The translations under genes were made by a program, and so were the position numbers. This document shows positions 18,229 through 27,559 of a stretch of 64,000 bases of DNA, piece by piece. Origin of the DNA: an uncultured Thermoguttaceae bacterium (GTDB lineage: Bacteria; Planctomycetota; Planctomycetia; Pirellulales; Thermoguttaceae); contig CALIRO010000042.1 in the NCBI GenBank assembly GCA_938042245.1, positions 1 through 64,000 on the forward strand, given 5' to 3'. Below the pieces are notes generated by a model that was not told the DNA's origin, did not search any database, and saw only the letters and a list, made by a program, of their open reading frames with translations. Positions within the stretch are counted from its first letter, which is position 1. Every line of letters begins with the position of its first letter.

Positions 18229-19598
18229 ATGGCAAGCGTGGTAAGTGATCCCAATGGTAGGAAACGTATTCTTTTTGTCGATTCGGACGGCGCCAGGCGA
18301 ACCATCCGGCTAGGTAAGGTTGATATTAAGACGGCAGAGGCAATCAAAATCAAAGTGGAGGCGCTGGTTTCGGCTAAGCTAGCAGGATTGCCCATCCCTC
18401 AAGAGGTTGCCAGTTGGCTAGGCGCAGTTGGTCAAGAGCTGTACGACCGACTGGCCAAGGCGGCTTAGTTCCCCAGCGGCAAAATCAAACTGTTGCCCAA
18501 TACCTGGCCCGATGGATAGAAAACCGCAAACAGTCAGGTTCTAGCAAAGAATCCCTGATTGCTTGGGGGCAGGTTATCAAAGAGCTAACCGGGCTATTCG
18601 GCAATCGGCCCTTGGCTAGCCTACAACAGGTAGATGGGGAAACATTTAGGCAATCCATGCTAGCCAGGGGGTTGCGACCCTCAACTATCGCCAAGCGGCT
18701 AGAACATGCTAGAGCTATGCTAAACGACGCTGTGAGTATGGGGCTGATTGCTACCAATCCCTGGCAACAGGTTCGGCATAAACGTTTTGACGTTTCGGAG
18801 CGGCGGGCTTATGTTCCAGTATCGGTAATCAAACAGGCGATGGAGTATGCGCCTAATGTTTGGTGGCGGCTGCTATTGGCTTTGGCTAGGTTTGCTGGGC
18901 TGCGGATCCCATCCGAAGCGTTTCGGCTTACCTGGGAAGGGGTGAATTGGGAAAAGGGGAGGCTTATTGTTCCCTGTCAAAAGACGGCTGGCCAGGGGAA
19001 ACCGTTTCGGGTTGTTCCGTTGTTCCCGGCCCTAAAACCCTACTTAGAAGCGGCCTGGGAAGCTACCAAAGAGGGGGAGGTTTTTGTTTTCCCGGCTGAT
19101 TTTCGTAAACGGGCAGAAGGCCCTAGGGGTTGGAATGGGTGCAACCTAAGGCAAGGGTTATTGCGGATACTTCGGCGGGCGGGGATTGAGCCATGGCCCC
19201 GGCTCTGGCATAGCCTACGGGCTTCTTGTGAAAGCGACCTAGCGGCGGCCTTCCCTCTAGCAACCGTTGCCAAATGGCTAGGCAATACCCCCTCGATTGC
19301 CCTACGGCATTACGTCGATCCGACAGATCAGATGTTTGAACTAGCCAAACGATGGGAACCCCCTAAGGAAGGGGATTTTGTGAACTTTCAAACACCCAAA
19401 GGAAGTGTCATAGATTGCGTCATAGTAAATGCAGGAACGACGTTGCAGGGGGTGGAAGAATATTCAGGGTACCCTCAAAATTTCTCGGCAATTCCTCAGG
19501 GTGCTTGTCGTAACTCCTTATTGCATAAGGACTTATTGGAGGATAGGGGACTCGAACCCCTGACCTTCTGGATGCCATCCAGACGCTCTCCCAACTGA
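18229..19598 (+). pseudogene. Tyrosine recombinase/integrase, split by a one-base frameshift
   Basis: Translation starts at ATG 18229 after GGAGG with MASVVSDPNGRKRILFV, the usual N-terminus of planctomycete integrases, and stops at TAG 18466-18468. The rest of the protein continues in the -1 frame from GLVPQRQNQTVAQYL to 19598. Adding one G near 18462-18463 would join both parts into about 456 residues. The catalytic domain is complete: Arg in FAGLRIPSE, HSLRASCE (box II) and nucleophile Tyr in RHYVDPTD. The last codons read through a tRNA-Ala gene (LEDRGLEPLTFWMPSRRSPN). No slippery heptamer is present at the junction, so a mutation or a sequencing error is likelier than programmed frameshifting. 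The ORF of the second part opens at a TTG (18414). Confidence 0.85.
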
Positions 19599-19609
19599 GC
19601 TAATCCCCC
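19537..19609 (-). tRNA. tRNA-Ala(GGC)
   Basis: Read on the minus strand from 19609: acceptor GGGGGAT, D-arm TAGCTCAGTTGGGAGAGC, anticodon arm TCTGG-ATGGCAT-CCAGA with anticodon GGC, T-arm AGGGG-TTCGAGT-CCCCT, acceptor ATCCTCC and discriminator A. Pair 3:70 is G-U, the alanine identity element. CCA is not encoded. The recombinase reading frame on the other strand ends inside this gene, so it is the probable attachment site. It reads towards the recombinase. Confidence 0.96.
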
Positions 19610-19668
19610 AAGCGAACAACTACACTAACCCCTCCCGCTAAGCAAACAACCGAACTAATCTCCTCATT
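19610..19668. repeat. Tandem 30-bp degenerate repeat upstream of tRNA-Ala
   Basis: AAGCGAACAACTACACTAAC at 19610 is repeated 30 bases later as AAGCAAACAACCGAACTAAT, each followed by a C/T-rich end. A third, weaker unit may start at 19669. It lies immediately upstream of the tRNA-Ala 5' end, so it may be part of the tRNA promoter region. Confidence 0.55.
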
Positions 19669-20783
19669 AAGTACAAGTACCTACTCCTCTCTCCTAACTT
19701 GAGCCTATCCCAAAATGAAGCTCGCTAATTCAGCAAAACCAAGAAGAAATAGAGGGTTGGCCACCTGGTAGATTCCTTTTTTGGCTACCTGGTGGCGATG
19801 CTTATCCCCTGGGCCCTCAGGATGCGAGTTTGGAGAGCCCTGGTCCCCGGCTTTTTGGATATATCAACTGGCCGGAGGGCTAGAGGCTCATCCGACCAAA
19901 AAACTTTAGACCCTTGTTAAACTTCTTATTGGATAGATCAACCTTCTTGTATTTTTTGAACTACAACATATTGTGGCCACTATCAAACAAACTTCAATAT
20001 TTTGTGGAAAACTTACTCCTCCGGAGCCCGCTGCTACAAGGCGACAAAACCCCCCTTCAGTAAATATCGTTTTTAATTTTTATTGTTCTACAAGATCCTG
20101 TCAAGGCCGGGCCCCTAAACCAGGAGGAGGGGTTTCTTAAAACCATTTTGGGAGAGCGGCAGGAGAGGGCACCTAGGTCGGTGAAAAGCACCCTAAGCCA
20201 AGCGAGGAGTTTTCGAAACCATCTTGGGGGATAAAAATCCCACGCTCTGGGGGATTGGCAAGCTGGGGAGCGTTTCATGGAGAAGAAAACCAGGGGGGAA
20301 GAAGAAAGTTGAGGTCTTGCTCCCGTCCTGGGGGTTCTCCGGAAACCGGAAAAGTGCGGCAGATCAAAAACTGGCCCGCTAAAGGGGATCCTCAGGCGTG
20401 GCAACTTATTGCCGTGGAAAAAGTCGTCTTCCGGGGAATTACCCCTAACAGGGGGTAAGCTGGGGGTTCCCCGGCTGGCCGGTTCCGAAAGAGAATTTTG
20501 GGATGCGGGGGTTTGCAAGAGGGGTTGTTTTTGGAGGGGGATTGGGTGGAAATAGCACCAAAGGAAGCAGCGGCAGATATTGGGGAGCGGGGAGGTTTGA
20601 TATACTTTTACGAGAAAGGAGGAAATCCGGACTTTTTTGGCAGCCGATGGGATGAGGGGGCAATCGGGGAGGTTGGCAAGGAGAATATTTGTTCATTCAA
20701 GCGAGTGATCTTGGACCAGTTTCTTAACGAGTTTTCACGTTCCGAGTTATTCCGGCATAGACCATTTTGGAGGCCCGGGGTTT
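19669..20783. other. Long intergenic region
   Basis: About 1.1 kb without a supported gene. A 153-codon open frame on the minus strand (20057-20518) is Pro/Ser/Arg-rich, has no family resemblance and is not called. Two similar stretches occur about 78 bases apart (TTAAAACCATTTTGGGAG near 20137 and TCGAAACCATCTTGGGGG near 20213). A+T-rich sequence at 19900-20090 contrasts with its G-rich right half. It could be decayed DNA at the edge of the tRNA-linked island. Confidence 0.4.
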
Positions 20784-22502
20784 ATGACCAACGCGGAAAT
20801 TGCGGATGTGTTTGATCAGATTGCCGATTTGTTGGAGTTTCAAGGGGCCAATCCGTTTCGGGTGCGGGCGTACCGGAACGCGGCTCGGACGTTGCGGGAG
20901 ATGACCGAATCGTTGGAGCAGATGGTTTACACGGATCCGCAGGGTCTGACAGCGATCAGCGGCATTGGAGCGGATCTTGCGGAAAAGATAAGCACCTTAG
21001 TGAAAACTGGGACTTTGCCGCTTTTGGAGGAGCTGCGGGAGCAGGTGCCTATTGGGGTGTTGCAAGTGATGCGGGTGCCGGGCTTGGGTCCGAAACGGGC
21101 CGCCACCTTGTATAAAGAGCTAGGGATTACGTCGCTGGAGCAATTGCGTGAAGCGTGCATGGCGCAGAAGGTGCGGGAGCTGCCCGGGTTTGGTGCGAAG
21201 ACGGAAGAAAAGATTCTTCAGGGGATCGAACTGGCAGCCGAGGCAGGTCGGCGAACCCTTTGGGCCATTGCCGACCAATTGGTACAAAACATCCTGGGCC
21301 ACATGAGGGGGTGTAAAGAGGTGCGTACCATCGAGCCGGCCGGCAGTTACCGGCGGGGCAAAGAAACGGTCGGTGATTTGGACTTTCTGGTCATTACCCG
21401 AAAACCAGCGGTAGTGATGGATCATTTCAGCCGGTTGGACGGGATTGCTCAGGAATTGGCGCGTGGGGATACGAAGATGTCGGTTCGGCTGGGCATTGGG
21501 TTGCAGGTGGATGTGCGGGTGGTGCCGGAGGAGTCGTTTGGTGCGGCGTTGCAGTATTTTACTGGTTCGAAGGCGCACAATGTGGTTTTGCGGGGCATGG
21601 CCAAGGATCGGGGCCTGAAGATCAACGAATATGGGGTGTTCCGAGGGGAAAAGCGGATTGCCGGCCGAAGCGAACAGGAGGTCTATGGGGCGTTGGAGTT
21701 GCCCTGGTTTCCGCCGGAATTGCGCGAAGCACGAGAGGAGTTTGACTGGGCGGCTCAAGGGGCGTTGCCGGTGTTGGTGGAACTGGCCGATCTGAAGGGC
21801 GATCTTCATGTGCACAGCGATTGGACGGACGGGCAGAACACGTTGGAGGAGATGGCCGAGGCGGCACGTCAGCGAGGCCTGCAGTACTTGGCCATTGCCG
21901 ACCATTCTAAGCGGGTAACCATGGCCCATGGTCTGGATGCGGATCGGCTGCGTCGGCAATGGGAGGAGATCGACCGCCTGAACCAGAAATGGAAAGATTT
22001 TCAACTTCTCAAAAGTATTGAGGTAGATATTTTGGAGAGGGGCGGCTTGGACCTGCCGGATAAAGTGCTGGCCGAGGCGGATTGGGTGGTGGCAAGCGTA
22101 CACTATGGGCAAAACCAACCCAGAGAGCAGATCACCCGACGGGTGGTCGAGGCGTTGGCGCATCCGGCAGTGAGCGTGTTTGCGCATCCGACGGGTCGGC
22201 TTTTGAATGAGCGGCCGCCGTATGCGATTGATCTGGAGGCGGTTTTGGAGGCGGCCAAACGTTATGGGAAAATGATCGAGCTGAACGCCCATCCAGCTCG
22301 CTTGGACCTGGATGATGTAGGCTGTGCGGCGGCGCGGAAACTCGGCGTGCCAGTGGTCATTTCTACCGATGCTCATTCTGCCAGTGGCCTGGACGCTTTG
22401 CGATATGGGGTGTTGCAGGCCCGGCGGGGCGGGCTCAGCAAGCAGCATGTGGCCAACACCCGCCCCTGGCCGGAACTGAAACGCATGCTGGGCCGCTCTT
22501 AA
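20784..22502 (+). CDS. polX: DNA polymerase/3'-5' exonuclease PolX
   Basis: 572 residues, the normal length. Order: HhH 8-kDa-like domain (1-90, IADLLEFQGANPFRVRAYRN), second HhH region (ISGIGADLAEKI, VPGLGPKRAATLY), polX palm with the catalytic aspartates in RGKETVGDLDFLVI, and a C-terminal PHP domain from about 335 (DLHVHSDWTDGQNTLEEM) with metal-binding His and Asp residues (IADHSKR, HPTGR, STDAHS). It acts in base-excision repair gap filling; the PHP domain gives 3'-5' exonuclease and AP-processing activity in studied homologues. The ATG at 20784 follows GGAGG at a long distance. No operon partner. Confidence 0.96.
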   Translation: MTNAEIADVFDQIADLLEFQGANPFRVRAYRNAARTLREMTESLEQMVYTDPQGLTAISGIGADLAEKISTLVKTGTLPLLEELREQVPIGVLQVMRVPGLGPKRAATLYKELGITSLEQLREACMAQKVRELPGFGAKTEEKILQGIELAAEAGRRTLWAIADQLVQNILGHMRGCKEVRTIEPAGSYRRGKETVGDLDFLVITRKPAVVMDHFSRLDGIAQELARGDTKMSVRLGIGLQVDVRVVPEESFGAALQYFTGSKAHNVVLRGMAKDRGLKINEYGVFRGEKRIAGRSEQEVYGALELPWFPPELREAREEFDWAAQGALPVLVELADLKGDLHVHSDWTDGQNTLEEMAEAARQRGLQYLAIADHSKRVTMAHGLDADRLRRQWEEIDRLNQKWKDFQLLKSIEVDILERGGLDLPDKVLAEADWVVASVHYGQNQPREQITRRVVEALAHPAVSVFAHPTGRLLNERPPYAIDLEAVLEAAKRYGKMIELNAHPARLDLDDVGCAAARKLGVPVVISTDAHSASGLDALRYGVLQARRGGLSKQHVANTRPWPELKRMLGRS

Positions 22503-22646
22503 CCACCGGTTGTCTCGGAGCCCAACACGAAACAGACCGAAGGCGAAAATCCGACCATGCCGATTCCCCTGACTGGCCGGCTTCAACCGTCGGGGAATGT
22601 ATGCTTGCCGGAAAAAGCCTTGCCTGATTCCCCACAACGGCTTTCC

Positions 22647-24071
22647 CTAGCCCCTTTCCCCAGGATGTTGGATTTCCGAGGCGTAGGGGTTTGGAGGCAC
22701 GGGTTGGTCGTACAGGCCTGCACGGGTCCAGGGGATGGCGTTTTGGCCGGTGCGGGTAAAGACGATCTGGAATAGTTGCAAGGTGCCGGTAATGAAGGCG
22801 GTGCGTGCGCCGGTCAGATACAGCCGCCACATCCGTACAAATCGCTGGTCGAACATCTGGGCCACCTGATCTTTGGCCTTTTCAAACCGATCCAGCCAAT
22901 GCTGGAGGGTCAGAGCGTAATGAAGGCGGAGGTTTTCCACGTCCAGCACGGAAAAGCCGTGGGGCTCGAGCACATCGAGCATTTCCTGAAGGCTGGGGGC
23001 GTAGGCGCCTGGGAAGATGCGTCGGCTGATCCATCGGTCGCCTGGCATGGGGCGGTCTCGACCGATGGAGTGGAGGATGCCTCGGCCCTGGGGTTTTAGG
23101 CAGCGGTCGATCACCTTGGCCAGGGTGGAATAATGGGCAGGGCCGACGTGTTCGAGCATGCCGATGGAGACAAAGACGTCGAATTGGCCTTGGATATTTC
23201 GGTAATCGTCTTCGATGAACTGGACGCGGTGGTCCAGTCCCTCGGCTTTGGCACGTCGGCGGGCGTAGGCGATTTGATTTCGGGAGATATTGTAGGCATG
23301 GACGGACACGCCGTAGTGGCGGGCCATGTAGAGGGCCAAAGCTCCCCAGCCGCAACCGGCCTCGACAACCGTTTCGCCCGGCCGGAGCCAGACCTTTCGG
23401 CAGACATGTTCCATTTTGGCCTGCTGGGCCTGTTCGAGGCTGAGGTGCGGTTGGGGGAAGTAGGCACAGGTATATAAAAGTTCCTTATCCAACCAAAGCT
23501 CGTAAAACGCATCGCCGATGTCGTAATGATGGGCTACGTTCCGGCGGGATCGCTCCAGAGTGTTCGAAGCAGTGCGGCCAACGAGGCGCCAAAACCGGGC
23601 GCCCAAACCTAGGGAACCTTTTCCTTCCCAAGCCAACCGGGGAAAGACCATCTGAAGCAACCGGCCCAAATCGCCTTCCACGTCAAGCCGGCCGTCCATG
23701 TAACAATCGCCGAAATATAGCTCGGGGTCCAAGGCCACCAGCCAAATGGCCCTCCGATCATGAAACCGGATGCGGATCTGGGGCGGTTGAGTGGAACCGG
23801 CCAGTTCTTCCCCGTTGGGCAGAACCACCCCAATCGGCAGGCTGCCTAGTCGCTGGAGCAGCTTAGCAAGCAACCATCGCTCCAGCCGGTAGTTGCCTTG
23901 GAGTGGACAAGGAGAGGGGGGGTGTGATTCTTTTTGGGTGGAAAGACGTTTGGGCGAGCCGAGTGCTTCTGGTAGGCTTTCCGCTGCGTGCTGGGGTTCC
24001 GGCGAGTCTCTGCTGGGAGTTGGGATTGCTGTGGTCGGGTGGGCAAGATGCGGTTGGATAGAAGTCCCCAT
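22647..24071 (-). CDS. Cyclopropane-fatty-acyl-phospholipid synthase family methyltransferase
   Basis: 474 residues from ATG 24071, which follows AAGGAGG at 7 bases; the ATG at 24107 has no such signal. The N-terminal half (about 70-190) contains the lipid-binding region (FGDCYMDGRLDVEGDLG). The SAM-binding core begins at VVEAGCGWGALALYMAR, followed by the family block YNISRNQIAYARRRA and IGMLEHVGPAHYSTL. The Y-rich LLYTCAYFP segment matches the Cfa bicarbonate/lipid site region. It would methylate unsaturated acyl chains in membrane lipids, as cyclopropane, methyl-branch or related products. Which product cannot be read from sequence. Confidence 0.92.
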   Translation of the reverse strand: MGTSIQPHLAHPTTAIPTPSRDSPEPQHAAESLPEALGSPKRLSTQKESHPPSPCPLQGNYRLERWLLAKLLQRLGSLPIGVVLPNGEELAGSTQPPQIRIRFHDRRAIWLVALDPELYFGDCYMDGRLDVEGDLGRLLQMVFPRLAWEGKGSLGLGARFWRLVGRTASNTLERSRRNVAHHYDIGDAFYELWLDKELLYTCAYFPQPHLSLEQAQQAKMEHVCRKVWLRPGETVVEAGCGWGALALYMARHYGVSVHAYNISRNQIAYARRRAKAEGLDHRVQFIEDDYRNIQGQFDVFVSIGMLEHVGPAHYSTLAKVIDRCLKPQGRGILHSIGRDRPMPGDRWISRRIFPGAYAPSLQEMLDVLEPHGFSVLDVENLRLHYALTLQHWLDRFEKAKDQVAQMFDQRFVRMWRLYLTGARTAFITGTLQLFQIVFTRTGQNAIPWTRAGLYDQPVPPNPYASEIQHPGERG

Positions 24072-24347
24072 CGGTGAGCCTCCTTCGCTAAAAGAGCCAG
24101 ATGCCATCCTGCCATCAGAACTCAGGAGCCCTCCGGCATGAGGGCTTCGAGCAGCAGTGGGTTTTATTCCTTGGAGGTGAAATGGGCGGCTGGGAGCCTC
24201 CGCAATTGCCCTCTAAAAAGACCCCTACGCAAAGTCCGCATGATTTTTTATGATAATGCATTCCAGGTTCGCTGCCAACACCTATAAGGTATCCTAACCG
24301 TTATTCAAGCTTGTTCAACGATTTCGAAAAGGAGGCGGGCTGCAGTC

Positions 24348-25622
24348 ATGTTAGATGCCAAGTTTATTGTCGAACATGCCGAACGGGTCAAACAGAATTG
24401 CCGGAATCGGGGAGTCCAGGCGGATGTGGATCGTTTTGTGCAGTTGGAGGCACGGCGTCGAGCCAAACAGGCCGAGTGGGACGATCTGAATCGGCAGGCC
24501 AATCTGGTCTCCAAACAAATTGCGCAAGCTAAAGACCCCGCCGAGCGGGAGGCGTTGAAAGAGGAGGGCCGAAGACTTCGGGAAGCGGCCGCCGAAGCGA
24601 AAAGCCTGCTGGATGCCCTCCTGGAGGAAATGCTGCAGATTCAGAAGCGGATTCCCAATATGAGCCATCCGGATGCGCCGGTAGGAGATGCCTCGGCCAA
24701 TCGGGTGTGCCGATATGGTCAAACGCCGGTTCGGCCATTCGATTTTCCGCCCCTGGATCATGTGCAACTGGCAGAGAAGTTGGACCTTTTGGATCTGGAG
24801 GCGGGCGCTCGAGTAGCGGGACATGGATTCTATTTTCTTAAAAACGAAGCGGTGCTTTTAGAACTGGCCTTGCAACGATATGCGGTGGAACAGTTGCAAC
24901 AAGAGGGGTTCACCTTAATGATCACGCCGGACCTAGCCCGCAACGAGATTTTGGAGGGGATCGGTTTTCTGCCGCGGGGCCCGGAAACGCAGATTTATAG
25001 CATCGAGGGGACCGATCTGGGGCTGATTGCCACGGCGGAAATTACTCTGGGCGGTATGTTTGCCGACCAGATTCTGGAAGCTGAGCAACTGCCCATGCTT
25101 TTTGCCGGTATTAGCCATTGTTTTCGGACCGAAGCGGGCGCCCATGGCCGGGCCACCAGAGGCCTATACCGTGTTCATCAATTTACCAAGGTAGAAATGT
25201 TTGCCTTTACGCTGCCGGAGCAGAGCGATTCGATGCTGGAACGGTTTTGCGAGTTGGAATGTCGGCTTTTCGACGGGTTGGGGATTCCCTATCGAGTGAT
25301 TGATACGGCCACTGGTGAGCTGGGGGGCCCGGCCTATCGAAAATACGACTTGGAGGCCTGGATGCCAGGCCGGGGCGAGTGGGGCGAAATTACCAGCACC
25401 TCAAACTGTACAGATTATCAAGCACGTCGGTTGGGCATCCGCTACCGCACCAGAGGCGAAAAAGGCACCCGTTTTGTCCATACCCTCAACGGCACCGCCA
25501 TCGCCATTAGCCGCACCTTGCTGGCCATCCTGGAAAACTATCAACAAGCCGACGGCACCGTCGTCATACCGGAAGTGCTTCGGCCCTGGGTAGGCAAAGA
25601 CCGAATCGAACCGAAACGGTAG
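24348..25622 (+). CDS. serS: Seryl-tRNA synthetase
   Basis: 424 residues. The N-terminal coiled-coil tRNA-binding arm (about 25-105) is followed by the class II catalytic core with motif 2 FRTEAGAHGRATRGLYRVHQ (about 260-280) and motif 3 GTAIAISRTLLAILENYQ (about 382-400). Serine/TxE region: LIATAEITL. The start ATG 24348 follows AAAAGGAGG at a slightly long spacing. It charges tRNA-Ser and also tRNA-Sec where present. It stands alone between a minus-strand gene and a gap. Confidence 0.98.
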   Translation: MLDAKFIVEHAERVKQNCRNRGVQADVDRFVQLEARRRAKQAEWDDLNRQANLVSKQIAQAKDPAEREALKEEGRRLREAAAEAKSLLDALLEEMLQIQKRIPNMSHPDAPVGDASANRVCRYGQTPVRPFDFPPLDHVQLAEKLDLLDLEAGARVAGHGFYFLKNEAVLLELALQRYAVEQLQQEGFTLMITPDLARNEILEGIGFLPRGPETQIYSIEGTDLGLIATAEITLGGMFADQILEAEQLPMLFAGISHCFRTEAGAHGRATRGLYRVHQFTKVEMFAFTLPEQSDSMLERFCELECRLFDGLGIPYRVIDTATGELGGPAYRKYDLEAWMPGRGEWGEITSTSNCTDYQARRLGIRYRTRGEKGTRFVHTLNGTAIAISRTLLAILENYQQADGTVVIPEVLRPWVGKDRIEPKR

Positions 25623-25945
25623 CCGGTAGCCGCCGCCTCCGTTAAAAACGGAACTCCTCGCCGAGGTTCTGGTATCGTTCCGCCGGATCCAGCGCCGTTA
25701 TGTTTCTCATTGACCAGCTTTCCTCTGGCGGACAGGGTACACTTTCTTCAGCTTCCCCGCTGGGGACGGCAGAAACACGGCGGGCGAACCGGCGGCCTAG
25801 CCCCGGCATCCGACCACACCAGCTGAAACCTCCGCTCTCCTAAAAACCCTCCACCCAAAGCGACGATAGGCCTGTGGAATCTTTTTGGCCATTACCACCG
25901 CCAAACTGGCGGATGCGCTGCGTCCCATGGGTTCCCATCAGGGCG
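25623..25945. other. Gap after serS with a short duplication
   Basis: No gene seen. Just after serS the sequence CCGTT, AAAA, ACGG forms a small hairpin (about 25638-25652), a weak terminator candidate. At 25879-25897 is a near copy of the end of the DUF6485 gene. Confidence 0.45.
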
Positions 25946-25968
25946 TTAAATCTTTTTGGCCATCACCA
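25879..25968. repeat. Direct repeat at the 3' end of the DUF6485 gene
   Basis: AATCTTTTTGGCCATTACCA (from 25879) and AATCTTTTTGGCCATCACCA (from 25949) are 70 bases apart with one mismatch in 20. The second copy encodes the last residues VMAKKI of the DUF6485 protein on the minus strand; the first lies just beyond its stop. It suggests a small tandem duplication. Confidence 0.75.
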
Positions 25969-26152
25969 GACGAGCAAAGTGCTCAAACGAGCGGTCATAG
26001 GTCCGTTCGGCGTCCGGCGGAAAACAACAACCGGGCAGTTGCCGAGACCGTAAATGATACGCCAAACAATCGCAGCAGATCCCTTTGCGACTGCACGGCT
26101 CATAACTGCAGGTACAGGATTTGAGATTCTTTTCTTTTTTACATTCAGCCAT
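25946..26152 (-). CDS. DUF6485 family small cysteine-rich protein
   Basis: 68 residues with seven Cys in the first 43 (CTCSYEPCSRKGICCDCL then GCCFPPDAERTYDRSFEHFA), matching the layout I know for DUF6485 proteins: 'CxC-YEPC-RKG-CC-CL-YH', then 'LP-C-FP-D-ERTYDRS'. Probably a metal-binding cytoplasmic protein; the function is unknown. ATG 26152 follows GGGAG. It begins 51 bases after the inositol-phosphate synthase stop on the same strand, so the two are likely cotranscribed. Confidence 0.88.
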   Translation of the reverse strand: MAECKKEKNLKSCTCSYEPCSRKGICCDCLAYHLRSRQLPGCCFPPDAERTYDRSFEHFARLVMAKKI

Positions 26153-26203
26153 TAGGAGACTCCCTCTTTCTGGGAAACCAATTTGGATTGATTTTTGTGT
26201 GTT

Positions 26204-27421
26204 TTATGAAGACTTTGAGCCAACCGTATAAGCTTGCTGGGCCCATGCTTCCAGCAGTTGATATTGGCGGTCGAAGCGGTGTTCGGCCACTTCGTAAGGA
26301 CTTTTAAAGAAACTGGCCAAGAATGTCAAGGTGCCTGTCTGACCGCGCCGCCAAGCCAGCTCCGTAAACCGCACTAAGTCCAACACCAATGGCGCCGCCA
26401 GCAAGGAATCGCACCCTTGCCAGATCAATTGCAACACCATTGGAGTGCCTAAGAAACCCTGAAAATGAACATGATCCCAGGCGGTTTTCCAATCTCCTAG
26501 GCTTTGGATGTATTCGATGGAGATATGGGTTTGGGGCCGGTAGCCGAGGATCTCGGCCAAAAGCCGGTCTTTACTAGCCAGTTTAGCCTGTTTATGCAAG
26601 GGATCGTTCAGGATTTGCCCATCCAGGTTACCGAAGATGTTATGGCCCACCCAACTCAGGACGCGCAAATGGCGTTGGGCGAACATGGGGGCCAAGACGC
26701 TTTTGAGCAGGGTTTCGCCGGTTTTTCCGTCGCAGCCCATGTGGCGTGTTCCACGCAACCGGGCCAATTCGGAAATGGCCGCTGGCCGGGAACCCAAGGA
26801 GGGCGTAAAATTGATATACGAATGTCCCGCATCCAACGCCGCAATGGCATATAGCGAACTGGCCGGTAGCAGACAATCCGCCTGATCCAGCAGCGAGTCT
26901 AACTGCTCCCATCGGCTAGGCAAGACGGCCTCGTCCACTGGAGGCTCCGTCGAAGCTACATTCACCACTACCAAATGATCTACCTGCTCGGTTTGGACAA
27001 ACTGGGCAAAGTCGGCCTGCAAGCGCCGGAGGATCTGCCGGGCCAATCCCTCCCGGGGCACCTCTGGGCAGGCCAACTTTTCAATGGCCGGTCCTGCCCG
27101 CCAGACCGTCCCAAGCCGAATCCGCCTGTCCACTGCCTCCAAATCTTCCCGAACCGCTTCAAGCAGGCGGGGTTCCAGAGCCCGGCTTTTCTGCATAAAC
27201 TGGACGGCCTCCTCATAAAGCCGGGTTTTGCGGATCTCATGACCCGCAAATACAAGCTGCTCCCAGTCCAGTGGGTTTAATCGGCTAAAGGGGTCCAAAG
27301 CACTCACCAGCCCGATCGGTTCGACCATCCCCCGGCGGAGGGCTGCCCAGCCGACAATCGTCGTCGTAGCCACACCTCCCCGGGCCCCAATCAACCAGAC
27401 CCCAATGCGATGCTTCCTCAT
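26204..27421 (-). CDS. Inositol-3-phosphate synthase family protein
   Basis: 405 residues. N-terminal Rossmann motif GVWLIGARGGVATTTIVG (7-24) for NAD, then the catalytic-domain blocks CDGKTGETLLKSVLAPMF and LSWVGHNIFGNLDGQIL, characteristic of myo-inositol-1-phosphate synthases (glucose-6-phosphate to inositol-3-phosphate). The product would feed inositol phospholipids or soluble inositols. Homologues in this size range are widespread in bacteria and archaea. Upstream is the NRDE gene (138-base gap), downstream is DUF6485 (51 bases): a probable three-gene unit. Start chosen at the Met directly before the Rossmann strand. Confidence 0.92.
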   Translation of the reverse strand: MRKHRIGVWLIGARGGVATTTIVGWAALRRGMVEPIGLVSALDPFSRLNPLDWEQLVFAGHEIRKTRLYEEAVQFMQKSRALEPRLLEAVREDLEAVDRRIRLGTVWRAGPAIEKLACPEVPREGLARQILRRLQADFAQFVQTEQVDHLVVVNVASTEPPVDEAVLPSRWEQLDSLLDQADCLLPASSLYAIAALDAGHSYINFTPSLGSRPAAISELARLRGTRHMGCDGKTGETLLKSVLAPMFAQRHLRVLSWVGHNIFGNLDGQILNDPLHKQAKLASKDRLLAEILGYRPQTHISIEYIQSLGDWKTAWDHVHFQGFLGTPMVLQLIWQGCDSLLAAPLVLDLVRFTELAWRRGQTGTLTFLASFFKSPYEVAEHRFDRQYQLLEAWAQQAYTVGSKSS

Positions 27422-27559
27422 GGTTCAAAAGACTCTCTGGAAATGGTCTTCAATCTGCAGCCCTACCAAAGCAAAATCCCCACCGGGGATCAGAAAAACG
27501 TTCGGTTGGGCAAACCGGTGGCAATTCAGGCAGATTGCCACGCCCTCGAAACTGGCTCC

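Noticed and set aside
18440-18470. Programmed -1 frameshift in the integrase
   Set aside because: No X XXY YYZ slippery heptamer or downstream structure is apparent at the junction; a lost base explains it better.
20057-20518. A 153-codon minus-strand frame in the gap before polX
   Set aside because: Composition is Pro/Ser/Arg-heavy, it ends in a random-looking tail and has no ribosome-binding site or family; treated as non-coding.
21120-22637. A 505-codon open frame opposite polX
   Set aside because: Its sequence is rich in His, Arg, Gln and Pro with no family features, and it overlaps the well-supported polX gene throughout.
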